Below, piece by piece: positions 45,746 to 54,649 of a stretch of DNA of 64,000 bases (its first letter is position 1; each line of letters begins with the position of its first letter). Below the pieces are notes generated by a model, which was not told where the DNA came from, did not search any database, and saw only the letters and a list, made by a program, of their open reading frames with translations. The DNA is taken from assembly GCA_937876465.1 (NCBI GenBank), contig CALEHV010000043.1:5102-69101 (forward strand), read 5' to 3'. The stretch comes from an uncultured Bacillota bacterium. GTDB lineage: Bacteria; Bacillota_I; Bacilli_A; RFN20; CAG-826. A program made the translations under genes and the position numbers.

Positions 45746-45751
45746 TATAAT
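45746..45751 (+). promoter_or_regulatory. -10 box of the Thoeris operon
   Basis: Perfect TATAAT, 10 nt before the ATG at 45762; no ribosome site between. The leader would be at most 2-4 nt. -35 not convincing. Confidence 0.5.
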
Positions 45752-45761
45752 AATTTTAAAT

Positions 45762-46604
45762 ATGTGGAAAAAGAAAAATGCAATCAAATCTCTAAATTGG
45801 TCTTTATCTATTTCTTCTTTTATTGGGGCACTTTTGTCTTTTATATTACTTCCAAGTAATTTTTGGTGGATTGGGCTAATTATATTCGTAGCAACATTTA
45901 TAATAGTGTTCTTCGCAATATATTTAGTTTTAAGATTCAAAAAACGCCACAGAATCTCTGGTAGAGGCTCGGTTTTTATTGAATCTAGGTATGGTAATGT
46001 TTTAAACATTAAAAAGGACAAACGTGAAAAATTAAAACCGGTTGTTGTAATTCCTGTTAATTCTTCGTTTGACACTATAGTGGAAGATAGCCCAAGCATT
46101 GTAGACAGAATTGTTGAGGGGACTTCAATTCATGGACAATGGTTAAGACAATATGCTTCAACACCTGAATTATTAGAAAAACTTGATATGGATATTAGTC
46201 AATTTATTGCTAACAAACATTGGGTTCCTATTAAAGTGCTAGACAATAAAAGAGGTAAGAAAGATGTTTATCCTCTAGGAAGCTATGTATTCATTGAATC
46301 AAACGATTGTATCTTTTTGTTATTCGCGCTAACTGAATTTAACGAACATAATAAAGTTGTAAAAAAAGATGCCGAGGAATTTACTATCTTAATGAAAAAA
46401 CTTATGGATATCACTGATGAATGTGCTGGTAAACACGTCTATATTCCTATAATGGGAACAAAAATTGCTCTTTTTGGAATTGATGATTTAGCTTCATTTG
46501 AATATATAAAGAATGCAGCCTTAAATAAAAAATGTTCCTTGAGGGCATCTATATCTATCGTTATTTATGAAGCTTCTAGGGATAAAGTTTCTATTTATGA
46601 TTAA
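45762..46604 (+). CDS. thsA: Type II Thoeris ThsA-like effector: two membrane helices plus macro-like domain
   Basis: 280 aa. Two hydrophobic helices (about 12-33 and 36-58) are followed by a basic stretch and a macro-like domain (about 70-280; VVIPVNSSFDTIV, YPLGSYVFIE, FLLFALTEFN, VYIPIMGT). The next gene encodes a TIR-like protein. A membrane-macro protein next to a TIR protein is the published architecture of type II Thoeris, in which the TIR enzyme makes an ADP-ribose-type signal on infection and the macro domain senses it to trigger a membrane effector. Assignment is by architecture and motifs. Confidence 0.85.
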   Translation: MWKKKNAIKSLNWSLSISSFIGALLSFILLPSNFWWIGLIIFVATFIIVFFAIYLVLRFKKRHRISGRGSVFIESRYGNVLNIKKDKREKLKPVVVIPVNSSFDTIVEDSPSIVDRIVEGTSIHGQWLRQYASTPELLEKLDMDISQFIANKHWVPIKVLDNKRGKKDVYPLGSYVFIESNDCIFLLFALTEFNEHNKVVKKDAEEFTILMKKLMDITDECAGKHVYIPIMGTKIALFGIDDLASFEYIKNAALNKKCSLRASISIVIYEASRDKVSIYD

Positions 46605-46615
46605 GGAGATAGAAA

Positions 46616-47242
46616 ATGAGCCATAGAGTATTTATAAGTTTTAAAAAAGAAGATCGTCGATATAAAGATGCGATTGTTAAAAGACTTGAAGAAAAAGAAA
46701 TACAAGTTAATCATTTAGACGAAACAATTCAATCAGACAATATCGATTATGTAATGCAACAAATTCGAGATAAATGGCAAGGATCAACAACAGTTACTGT
46801 ATTTTTGATAGGCGAACACTCATCAGAAAACGAGGGTGTTGATATTTATGGAAGAAATCACCAAAGCTTTATTATTAGGGAATTAAGATCGGCTCTTTCG
46901 GATAGGGACGGAAATCCTCGCGATGGCATTTTGGGTGTTGTTTTGCCAGAAATGGAACAAAAAGTTTATGGTGGTTCATATAAATGCGAACATTGTCAAC
47001 AAGTGATAAATGTTATTAATATAAATGATTCAACCGTAATTAGGGAGTTCTCCAAGAATTATTATTTAAAAGCAGATCAATGTGGACATTATTGCGAAGA
47101 TGGACGGTTTTGTGTTTTGTGTCGATATAGTGAATTTATGAATGACCCAGAAAAATATATTGATAGGGCATATGATAAGATTAATGAACCAATTGCTAAG
47201 TGTGTAACTTATAAAGGAATTAATCATAAAGGAAACTATTAG
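46616..47242 (+). CDS. thsB: Type II Thoeris ThsB-like TIR-domain protein
   Basis: 208 aa. N-terminus HRVFISFKKEDRRYKDAI is the TIR-like start of ThsB proteins. WQGSTTVTVFLIGEHS forms strand D, and FIIREL supplies the candidate catalytic Glu89. The C-terminal part carries four Cys in pairs (CEHC; later GHYCEDGRFCVLC), a possible metal-binding insertion unusual for a minimal ThsB. AGGAG ribosome site 12 nt after thsA. It would convert NAD into the messenger read by the macro-domain partner. Confidence 0.85.
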   Translation: MSHRVFISFKKEDRRYKDAIVKRLEEKEIQVNHLDETIQSDNIDYVMQQIRDKWQGSTTVTVFLIGEHSSENEGVDIYGRNHQSFIIRELRSALSDRDGNPRDGILGVVLPEMEQKVYGGSYKCEHCQQVINVININDSTVIREFSKNYYLKADQCGHYCEDGRFCVLCRYSEFMNDPEKYIDRAYDKINEPIAKCVTYKGINHKGNY

Positions 47243-47267
47243 TTCACTATTCAAATAGGAAATAATT

Positions 47268-48242
47268 ATGGCAAATTCAATAGAAAGAATGGGAGTTCAT
47301 CATATAGGCGAAATTGCAGAAAATAGTGGATGGTTATTTCGTGAACAGCTAACAAATGATATCGGCATTGACGCTCACATTGAGTTTATTGATTCATCTA
47401 ATAAGCCAAAACAACTAATTGCCTTACAAATAAAATCTGGTAGTAGTTGGTTTAACGAGAAAACCAAAGATTATGTTGTTTTTCGCGATATCGACGAGAG
47501 ACAATATTCATATTGGACAATGAATTCTTTGCCATGCATTATAGTTCTGTATAATCCTAATGATAATACTTGTATATGGCAGGAGTTATCAAATAAAACA
47601 ATAGAAAAAACAAAAAATGGTAATGGGAAAGGTTATTTTGTTAAAATCCCACTTAACCAGATTTTTTTAGATTCTTCATCAAATGAAAAATTACTTTCAT
47701 TAACCAATCTTCCTGAACATATCGTAAATTATAATTTCCTGTTATCTCAAAAGGTGTTTATGGAAGTGATTAACAATGGTGGGGTTGTAAAACTACATTC
47801 ATGTGAATGGGTGAATAAATCTAGCGGCAGGGGCGAAACGGAACTAATAATAGATGATGGGAATGAAATAAAGAAATATTCCTATCCCTATTGGTTCCCT
47901 TTTACTCCATACGAAGACGTTTTTCCGCGTTTATTTCCTTGGGCTTCTTTTTCTCCCGACGAGGAATTTTATCAAGATAGTGATGAAACACTGTGGAAAG
48001 ATTTAAATTGTTGGTATGACAAAGAAGAAGATGATTGGATTGTTGTGGGAGAATCTTTTGAAGAATTTCGCAAAAGTCTTAATCCAATAAGGAGCGTTGA
48101 CCATGCTGGTGAAGTTGCTGAATATATGTTGATTCTTGCATTAAACGATTTAGGAAAATCATTTTTAAAAGTTGATGAATTCTTATCTAATGACCAACCA
48201 TATAATTCTACTAGGCCAAAAGAAGAGGATGATTATAAATGA
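47268..48242 (+). CDS. DUF4365 protein, PD-(D/E)xK nuclease-like
   Basis: 324 aa. N-terminal DUF4365: RMGVHHIGEIAENSGW, NDIGIDAHIEFID, LIALQIKSGSSWF and YWTMNSLPCIIVLYN. The GID...E...QxK pattern is the core of a restriction-type nuclease fold. The rest (about 170-324) is acidic and aromatic without known motifs. It follows thsB by 25 nt and overlaps the next gene as ATGA, so it may travel with Thoeris or form its own two-gene module. Confidence 0.8.
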   Translation: MANSIERMGVHHIGEIAENSGWLFREQLTNDIGIDAHIEFIDSSNKPKQLIALQIKSGSSWFNEKTKDYVVFRDIDERQYSYWTMNSLPCIIVLYNPNDNTCIWQELSNKTIEKTKNGNGKGYFVKIPLNQIFLDSSSNEKLLSLTNLPEHIVNYNFLLSQKVFMEVINNGGVVKLHSCEWVNKSSGRGETELIIDDGNEIKKYSYPYWFPFTPYEDVFPRLFPWASFSPDEEFYQDSDETLWKDLNCWYDKEEDDWIVVGESFEEFRKSLNPIRSVDHAGEVAEYMLILALNDLGKSFLKVDEFLSNDQPYNSTRPKEEDDYK

Positions 48243-48637
48243 ATATTAAGTTATCTGAGTATAAAAATCCAAATACAATTTCGGATGAATGCGAACTAGA
48301 TCCAGCACAAGAATATGTGCTAATCGATTTTGAATCAGAATTAAAAATACAATCCGCCATTCTGATGTCTTTTCAGATAATGGATGCTCCTTCGGCTCTC
48401 AAAAATTATCATGCATGGTTATACAAAAATGGATTTGATATTAATTCGCCAAATCCAACCAATGCATTTGTATCTTCTTTTTATGGAAATATGTCATTGT
48501 GGAAGACGAATTATTCACAGGGAATAGTCGTAAAAGTTGATGGAGATGATGATTATTTCATTGTTATGGAATGTAGTTCAAAGAATAAAGGCTATAAACA
48601 TTCGAGAGTCGTTTTGACATTAGGCGGATGTTTGTAA
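48239..48637 (+). CDS. Small acidic partner of the DUF4365 gene, unknown
   Basis: 132 aa, overlapping the DUF4365 gene by 4 nt. No known domain; the C-terminal 96 residues are duplicated at 35.7 kb. Beta-rich with DGDDDYFIVMECSS. Coupled translation with a nuclease-like gene suggests an inhibitor or specificity partner, which is a guess. Confidence 0.65.
   Translation: MNIKLSEYKNPNTISDECELDPAQEYVLIDFESELKIQSAILMSFQIMDAPSALKNYHAWLYKNGFDINSPNPTNAFVSSFYGNMSLWKTNYSQGIVVKVDGDDDYFIVMECSSKNKGYKHSRVVLTLGGCL
48337..48637 (+). repeat. Direct repeat, copy 2 of 2 (301 bp)
   Basis: Parent copy inside an intact gene; matches 35728-36028 in the same orientation. Recombination between the copies would remove about 12.6 kb. 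Confidence 0.95.
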
Positions 48638-48733
48638 CATATCTTATGCAAAAAAGGAAGTAATTACTGAAATAATAATTTTCATGTATTTCTTAAATAT
48701 CATTTATAAAGAAATTCCCACGTCATAATTTCT

Positions 48734-48766
48734 TTGACACTTATTGGAATTTTACATTTTTATAAT
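48734..48766 (+). promoter_or_regulatory. Candidate promoter of the RiPP cluster
   Basis: Perfect TTGACA (48734-48739) and perfect TATAAT (48761-48766), but the 21-nt spacer is long, which could mean an activator is needed. TTGATAGGA occurs twice (48766 and 48797), the second time as part of the ribosome site. Confidence 0.4.
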
Positions 48767-48811
48767 TGATAGGAAAATTCAATTATGATAATTTATTGAT
48801 AGGAGAAATAT

Positions 48812-48904
48812 ATGGAAACAATTTCAACTGGTTTAGAATTTAATGGTATAGACAACATTATTTGTGGTGTCAATATTCTTTGCAACACAAAATGCGGTCA
48901 ATAA
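48812..48904 (+). CDS. Putative RiPP precursor peptide, 30 aa, three cysteines
   Basis: ATG 48812 follows AGGAG (48801-48805) at ideal distance. The first 16 residues look like a leader (METISTGLEFNGID). The last part has Cys18, Cys24 and Cys28 (IICGVNILCNTKCGQ). It directly precedes and overlaps by 13 nt a radical SAM peptide maturase, followed by an ABC exporter. Precursors of sactipeptides and ranthipeptides have this form, with Cys sulphurs crosslinked to other residues. There is no Gly-Gly cleavage site and no protease gene nearby. Too short for ordinary gene prediction. Confidence 0.75.
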   Translation: METISTGLEFNGIDNIICGVNILCNTKCGQ

Positions 48905-50139
48905 AACTATCAAGGTATACCATTTTTTATCATACAAAGAATGGGCATACATATTTTTATAATACTCTTTTTAATTCATTATCTAGATTAAACCCAGAAT
49001 ATTCTTCCAAAATTACCAACATCGATTCGATTGATTTATGGCCCAACGACATCAAGGACTATCTTTTAAAGTTACATTTTTTGTATTACGAAGACGACAT
49101 AATCGAAAGCAATGTCATTAAAGACAAAGAATTTATGTTTTTTTCTGATGAAACAGACTTTGCTGTAATAAATTTTGTTACTAGTCTCGGTTGTAATCTC
49201 AATTGCCCATATTGTTATGAGAATCACAGTTTATTGAATTATATAACAAAAGAAAGATATGATGATGTCATCGAACATCTTGCGAATAAAAAATATAGAG
49301 GATATCATTTTTCATGGTTTGGAGGTGAACCACTGTTAAGAATTAATGATATTTGTTACTTTTTATCTAACTTAATATCAAAAAATGCGAAAAGTCCAAT
49401 ACCATTTACTTGCGACTTGACGACAAATGCCACCTTGTTAACTCTAGAAACCATCAAATTGCTTGTGAATCTTGGCATAGACACCTATCAAATAACTTTG
49501 GATGGCATAGATGAAAACTCTCACAATAAGACTAGAAAATTTAAAAATGGCACAGGGTCCTTTGATTTAATCATGTCGAATTTGAGAAAAATCAAGAGCG
49601 CGGATATCAAATGCAAAATTGTTATTAGATTTAATGTCGCTAATGTAAGACAGTGTAAACCCTTTATTGATTTTTTTAAAAGTGAATTTGGGAACGACAA
49701 TAGATTCTCTTGCTTACTATTTCCAATTAGTAAATGGAGTGCTGTTAATTCGTTTGACAATTATTGTGACTCAGATGTTTTTGATTTAAATAAAATCGTC
49801 ATAAAAGAGAAGGCTAATTCGGAATACTTAAACATTTTGATTAATTCAAACCTATTTTGTGAATATGGCTTCTCTGATAAAATAGTGATAAATCCAAATA
49901 ACACTATTGGAAATTGCACTTTACAGTTTGAAAATGTTTATGGGAAATCTGATTCTGAACATCTAAATGAAATTAAAAATTTGAGGAAAAAATATAATAA
50001 TGTTAATTGTTATCTTTATCCAAAATGTTTTGGGTTCAGATGCAAAAATATGAATGTTAATGATAATGAATGTCGAGAATTAAGATATAAATTCCAAGAT
50101 TTTTTGTATGAATATTTCGAAGAACATAGTAAAAAGTAG
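48892..50139 (+). CDS. Radical SAM/SPASM peptide maturase
   Basis: 415 aa. ATG 48892 gives the usual N-terminus of peptide maturases (LSRYTIFYHTKNGHTYFYN); the in-frame TTG 48862 lies inside the precursor gene. Cys101, Cys105 and Cys108 (CNLNCPYC) bind the radical SAM cluster, and WFGGEPLL binds SAM. An N-terminal peptide-recognition (RRE-like) region covers about 1-80. C-terminal cysteines 323, 342, 373, 379, 384 and 394 fit SPASM or twitch auxiliary clusters. Likely makes Cys thioether bonds in the precursor encoded just upstream. Confidence 0.9.
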   Translation: MRSIKLSRYTIFYHTKNGHTYFYNTLFNSLSRLNPEYSSKITNIDSIDLWPNDIKDYLLKLHFLYYEDDIIESNVIKDKEFMFFSDETDFAVINFVTSLGCNLNCPYCYENHSLLNYITKERYDDVIEHLANKKYRGYHFSWFGGEPLLRINDICYFLSNLISKNAKSPIPFTCDLTTNATLLTLETIKLLVNLGIDTYQITLDGIDENSHNKTRKFKNGTGSFDLIMSNLRKIKSADIKCKIVIRFNVANVRQCKPFIDFFKSEFGNDNRFSCLLFPISKWSAVNSFDNYCDSDVFDLNKIVIKEKANSEYLNILINSNLFCEYGFSDKIVINPNNTIGNCTLQFENVYGKSDSEHLNEIKNLRKKYNNVNCYLYPKCFGFRCKNMNVNDNECRELRYKFQDFLYEYFEEHSKK

Positions 50140-51775
50140 TTTCTTTTGCAATAAATTTTTGCTTACAATAGTTTTGCTACTGTCGATTATTGAATCTTTT
50201 TGTGTTGTTTTTTTCTCGTTTGTTATTGAAAAGATAATTAATATGGGGATAGCTGGCGAAAGCATAATTAATCTCCTTTTATTTGCAATTATTTCCGTTG
50301 TATTATTTGTTACATTTTTCTTTTTATTTAATTTCACTTTTAATATTTATGCCGAAAGTGCTTCAAAGAGACTCAGGTTTAATTTATTTAACTTATATTT
50401 TTCAAGCAGACCATCGGTTTTTACTACGCGCGATAATGAGTATTATGTTTCTAAAATCGTTAATGACGCACGCATTATATCCAATAATTATTATTGTAAT
50501 CTAATTTTATTTATTCGCAGCTTATCGAAAATAATATTAGGTTTAGCTTATGCATTCTATGTTCATTATGCAATAGCAATCTTGTTTATTGTGTTTTCGC
50601 TTACATTGTTTATTGTTGTCTTGTTATTTCCAAAAAAGTTGAGTAAAAAGAGAAACGAACAAGTTAATGCATCTGAAAAATATATAGGAGCATTAACAAA
50701 AGCATTTAGCGTGCATAATTCCGCTTATTATTTTGATTCTAATAATTTTGTAAAAAACAAGACTGACGAATTAAATAATTATTTAAGAGAAAAGGAAACA
50801 AAAATATCTATTTTTAGTACCTTTATTAATTCTACTGCAACTTTTATAACCATTTTTGTCCAAATGACTTCTATCATTTTTTCAATTATGCTTTATAGCA
50901 AGGGAATTATTGAGTTAGGTGCTCTAACATCTGTTTTAGTTCTCTCATCTTATATTCTTAATCCTGCCTCTGAACTTTCGATAATTATTACTTCGATTTT
51001 TGGGTGTAAGAAAATCATTCAAAGTATCAAACTAGATACATATAAGTATGGAGTTGAGGCTGTTGAGAATCCAAAATTATTAAAAAACATCCAAGAAATT
51101 TGTGTTAATAATGCAACTTTTTTGTTCGAAAATGGCAGTGGTTTTAATAAATTAAATATAACAATTCAAAAGAATAAAAAAGTTTTAATTCTTGGCAATA
51201 GCGGTTCAGGAAAAACTACATTTTTGAAATTGTTAGCAGGAATTTACGAATGTGATAATAATTGTAAAATTATTTTTCAAAATGGAGAAAGCGAAGTTAT
51301 TTCATCTTCGAATTTGATTTCTTATTGCGAGCAAAATCCAGCAATTTTTGACGCAAGTGTTGAAGCGAACATCACTTTTTCTAGTGAGATTGATAATGAG
51401 AGACTCAAAAAGTCTATGATTAAGAGTCGCTTATGTTTTGAAGAAGACAACTATTTAGATTGTTTAAAGAAATTAAATGATAGTAATTTGTTGTCTGGTG
51501 GTGAAATAAAGAGAATTGGATTGGCAAGGATGTTTTATAAAGATAGTGAAATCATGATTTTTGATGAGCCAGCAACCTCGTTGGACAAAAACAACGAAAA
51601 AATTGTTTACGAAAACATTCTTGATTTAAAAAATAAAATTATAGTATGCGTTGCTCACAAGCCCCCAATTTCCATTGCCTCAAAGTTCGATAAAGTATAC
51701 CGCCTCGATGATTTTAAACTTACTGAAATTGATAATTTGGATGATGTTTCCGATCTTATTGAAAATGACAATTGA
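50108..51775 (+). CDS. ABC exporter (permease-ATPase half transporter) of the RiPP cluster
   Basis: 555 aa. About six membrane helices in residues 10-300, then an ABC ATPase: Walker A LGNSGSGKTT (about 364), signature LLSGGEIKRIGLA, Walker B IMIFDEPATSLD and switch His in CVAHKPP. No N-terminal C39 peptidase, so leader removal must happen elsewhere. Overlaps the maturase gene by 32 nt. Probably exports the modified peptide and may also give immunity. Confidence 0.9.
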   Translation: MNISKNIVKSSFFCNKFLLTIVLLLSIIESFCVVFFSFVIEKIINMGIAGESIINLLLFAIISVVLFVTFFFLFNFTFNIYAESASKRLRFNLFNLYFSSRPSVFTTRDNEYYVSKIVNDARIISNNYYCNLILFIRSLSKIILGLAYAFYVHYAIAILFIVFSLTLFIVVLLFPKKLSKKRNEQVNASEKYIGALTKAFSVHNSAYYFDSNNFVKNKTDELNNYLREKETKISIFSTFINSTATFITIFVQMTSIIFSIMLYSKGIIELGALTSVLVLSSYILNPASELSIIITSIFGCKKIIQSIKLDTYKYGVEAVENPKLLKNIQEICVNNATFLFENGSGFNKLNITIQKNKKVLILGNSGSGKTTFLKLLAGIYECDNNCKIIFQNGESEVISSSNLISYCEQNPAIFDASVEANITFSSEIDNERLKKSMIKSRLCFEEDNYLDCLKKLNDSNLLSGGEIKRIGLARMFYKDSEIMIFDEPATSLDKNNEKIVYENILDLKNKIIVCVAHKPPISIASKFDKVYRLDDFKLTEIDNLDDVSDLIENDN

Positions 51776-51997
51776 TGTTTGTATAAATAGATGTTTGAAA
51801 AGAAATAAATTTCATTATCATAATCTTTATTGAAAATATAACTTAAATTAACCAAATACTTTATGTTTGAAGAAATGGCAATTAGAAAATGCGTCCCAAC
51901 ATGAAAAGGAAGTTGTAAATTCTAGAACCATGATTAGGCTTAATCCTTGTAAAAATGCAAATAAAATTAAATATGCTAAGTCTGCCTAAGACACTTT
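51776..51997. other. Intergenic stretch
   Basis: AT-rich sequence after the exporter gene. No gene, hairpin or repeat that I can support. Confidence 0.5.
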
Positions 51998-52006
51998 TGC
52001 TATAAT
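51998..52006 (+). promoter_or_regulatory. Extended -10 promoter of the frameshifted AAA_13 gene
   Basis: TGCTATAAT fits TG-n-TATAAT; AGGA follows before ATG 52020. Confidence 0.6.
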
Positions 52007-52019
52007 TGTTAAGATAGGA

Positions 52020-54087
52020 ATGATTATGATATATACAAAATTAACAATTTTTCGTTAAAATCTTTTAAAAATTATACCACACCAAACAATATGTTGTTTA
52101 AAAAGAACAGTGTGTTCTTTGGTTATAACGGCAAAGGAAAAACATCTTTGGCCAAAGGGATCGAGAAAGAAATTAGAGATATACAGGGGATTAATGACAA
52201 TGAGTTTAGAATATTTTCAAAAGATTATTTAAAACTAAAACTTGTCAACGATGAAAGAAGAATTAAAGGGGTCAAGGCTGTTTTTGGAAATAAAAATGTA
52301 AAAAACGATGAGGAAATTGAAAAACTAAAAGAAAAAATACAGGATACAACGGTTTTGTCTAATGAAATTGTTTCAAACCTAAAATCGATTGATTCTTTGA
52401 TTAAAACTATCGAAGATGGGATAAGAGGATCAAAAAAGATTCGTCATGTTTCTGTCACTAATCATGAGGAGTTGGCGAATTTTAAAGCTACTTTTCAAAA
52501 TATGAAGGCAATGGCATTGAAAATTACAACCGTAGATAAACTTGAAACCATCAATGTAGAATTTGATTTTGAAAGAGCTAAATCAGATTTAGAATCATTA
52601 CCAACTATTGATTTATTAAATCTAACAGACGATTTAAATACAGCATCAAAAATAGCTAATAGCCCATATAAGATGGAGGATATTCCGGCCACGAAAGTGC
52701 TTGACTGGATTGAACAAGGAATATTACTGAATAAAGAGAGAAAAAAATGTTTGTTTTGTGGATCTGAGTTAACTAATTATGACAAAATTGTAGAGAATTT
52801 TAAAGAATTCGTTAATTCTACTAAGCAAAAAGACGAAAGATTGTTAATTAATTTTTTTGAAGTCCTAAAAAGCGAGATACTCAAAATTGAAAATTTTATC
52901 AGCCACGAACAAATATTCGAAAACTGTGGCATTAATATCTCTTCACAAATCAAAGCACTTGCTGAATATAAAGATAGGCTTTGTTATTTCAAGGAAAGAA
53001 TTAATGATAAACTATCAAACTTTGAGTCTTTAATTTCTATTGAATTTGGTGATATTGAAATTAAACGAACCATTGCATCTGGCGCTTTGTTCAAATTAAA
53101 CATATAGTTTCTGATTCCATAACGAGATTGACTAAGGAAGAAAGTAAACTTAATGACTTGTTAAAAGGATCTATTGCATTAAAGATTTTGAGCAATAAAA
53201 AAATTAATGAACTAGCCAAGGAAACAAATGAAATGATAGTCAAACTAAAAGCTATCGAGGAGTCAAATTTGCTACTTAATAGTCAAATAAGAAATTTAAA
53301 AAATAAAGTTAAAGTTACTAGTGATTTTGCAATTTTTATCAATGGTATTTTGCTCGATTTAGATTTTAAGTTTAAATTAGATATTATTGAAGAAGATTAT
53401 CGCATTGTTCCGTTAAAAAGCGATACTGAAATCGATATCGATGAAATTAGTGAAGGTGAAAGGAATCTTTTGTCGCTACTTTTCTTTTATTTTGAGTTGT
53501 TCGACGATGATAAACAAACTCATTTTAAAGAAGATATACAGTATGTTATTGTGGATGATCCTCTCTCCAGTTTAGATGATAATAATCGCGCTTATTTAAT
53601 TTCTATTTTGCAATTATTATTCAAGCAGAATAATGTTCAAGTTTTTGTTTTTACACATGATTGGGATGCCTATTGCCAACTTTTGTATAATGCAGACAAA
53701 GATAATTTTGGTAGTTTTGAAATAAAAAAAGATAATAACGGTGTTTCGAGTGTAGAAATAGGAAAACCGACAATCACACCCTACGAACATGATTTCTTTG
53801 AATTATTAGATATGTCCAGTAAAACTGCTGATTCATTGGATGATGGTGATATTTATCATTTACCAAATTGCATGAGAAGAGTGTTGGAGTCTTTTTTGAA
53901 ATTTAAAGTACCGAATAGTTCCCCAACAAATAAAAACGTTGCTAATGTTAGGAAAGGTCTCTTCAACAAAGATACTTTAGAAGCCAAAGAACAAACCAAA
54001 TTAATGCCATTACTTTTAGTTATTAATTCTCAATCACATGAAGCGGCAAGAAATGGCGAAGAAGTATATAAAGCTTTAAAATTTTAA
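52020..54087 (+). pseudogene. AAA_13 (PrrC/RloC-like) ATPase broken by two frameshifts
   Basis: One gene read in three pieces. ATG 52020 or 52026 starts IYTKLTIF, then the frame is lost in a T-run near 52052 and resumes as LKSFKNYTTPNN. The middle has Walker A GYNGKGKTS and a CLFCG hook. A second break lies near 53095, where the short frame stops at 53107 and the other reads IKHIVSDSITRL. The last third has EGERNLLSLLFFYFELF, Walker B VIVDDPLSSLDD, FTHDWD, NCMRRVLESFL and SQSHEAARNG, all AAA_13 traits. One extra T and one extra A would restore about 688 codons. Same family as the gene at 27.5 kb but not a recent copy. Confidence 0.85.
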
Positions 54088-54495
54088 TTTTCTAAATTAA
54101 AGCAGTTGATGAGGCGCATTTTAATATGCTCAAGAACAAAAAATCTCTGTACGACCAAATTAATGGAACAAATTACTCCATTCACAACTAAACGTATAGT
54201 ATATTTCTTATAGTAGCAATCCCTTTTTAAGCGCGTAAGAATGTTTGTTTATTTGATTACCAACAAACATAATTCATGAGTAATTAGATATTTAAACTGG
54301 TTGCGTGATTTAAACCCTCGTGTCCGTCTAGTTTTTTTCTAAAGCATATGAGTTGCTCTAAGAAAAGTCAAAAAAATTGGGTCAAATAAGATAAAGGTAA
54401 GAAGTTTACATTTCTATTATCTTATTCTTATATATTAGTATATAAGACAAAAAGAAAAGATACATACAATTTGTACGTGTCTGAACAATCAAGGA
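54088..54495. other. Island-to-core junction without a gene
   Basis: No coding frame with protein-like composition. Near 54458-54482 a weak hairpin with a T-rich minus-strand tail could terminate the tRNA transcript. I found no second copy of the tRNA 3' end here. Confidence 0.5.
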
Positions 54496-54586
54496 TGGCG
54501 GAGGATAAGAGATTTGAACTCTTGCGCCCCTTTCAGAGCCTATAAGCTTTCCAAGCCTACCCCTTCAGCCTCTTGGGTAATCCTCC
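54496..54586 (-). tRNA. tRNA-Ser (anticodon GGA)
   Basis: 91 nt on the minus strand including an encoded CCA. The acceptor GGAGGAT pairs with ATCCTCC, discriminator G; the anticodon GGA sits in the CTTGGAAAG loop; the long variable arm is typical of tRNA-Ser. The 3' end faces the defence island. Confidence 0.95.
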
Positions 54587-54633
54587 GCAGCAAGTTAAAT
54601 TATATGTGTATTTAATGTTTATTACAAATTAAA

Positions 54634-54639
54634 TATAAT
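54634..54639 (+). promoter_or_regulatory. -10 box of the pseudouridine synthase gene
   Basis: TATAAT, 10 nt before ATG 54650, with no ribosome site between. Confidence 0.5.
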
Positions 54640-54649
54640 TATATTTGCT

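Noticed and set aside
54305..54345. tRNA-like 3' fragment (TTTAAACCCTCGTGTCCG) as a possible att site
   Set aside because: It does not match the tRNA-Ser 3' end and no acceptor partner strand is found.
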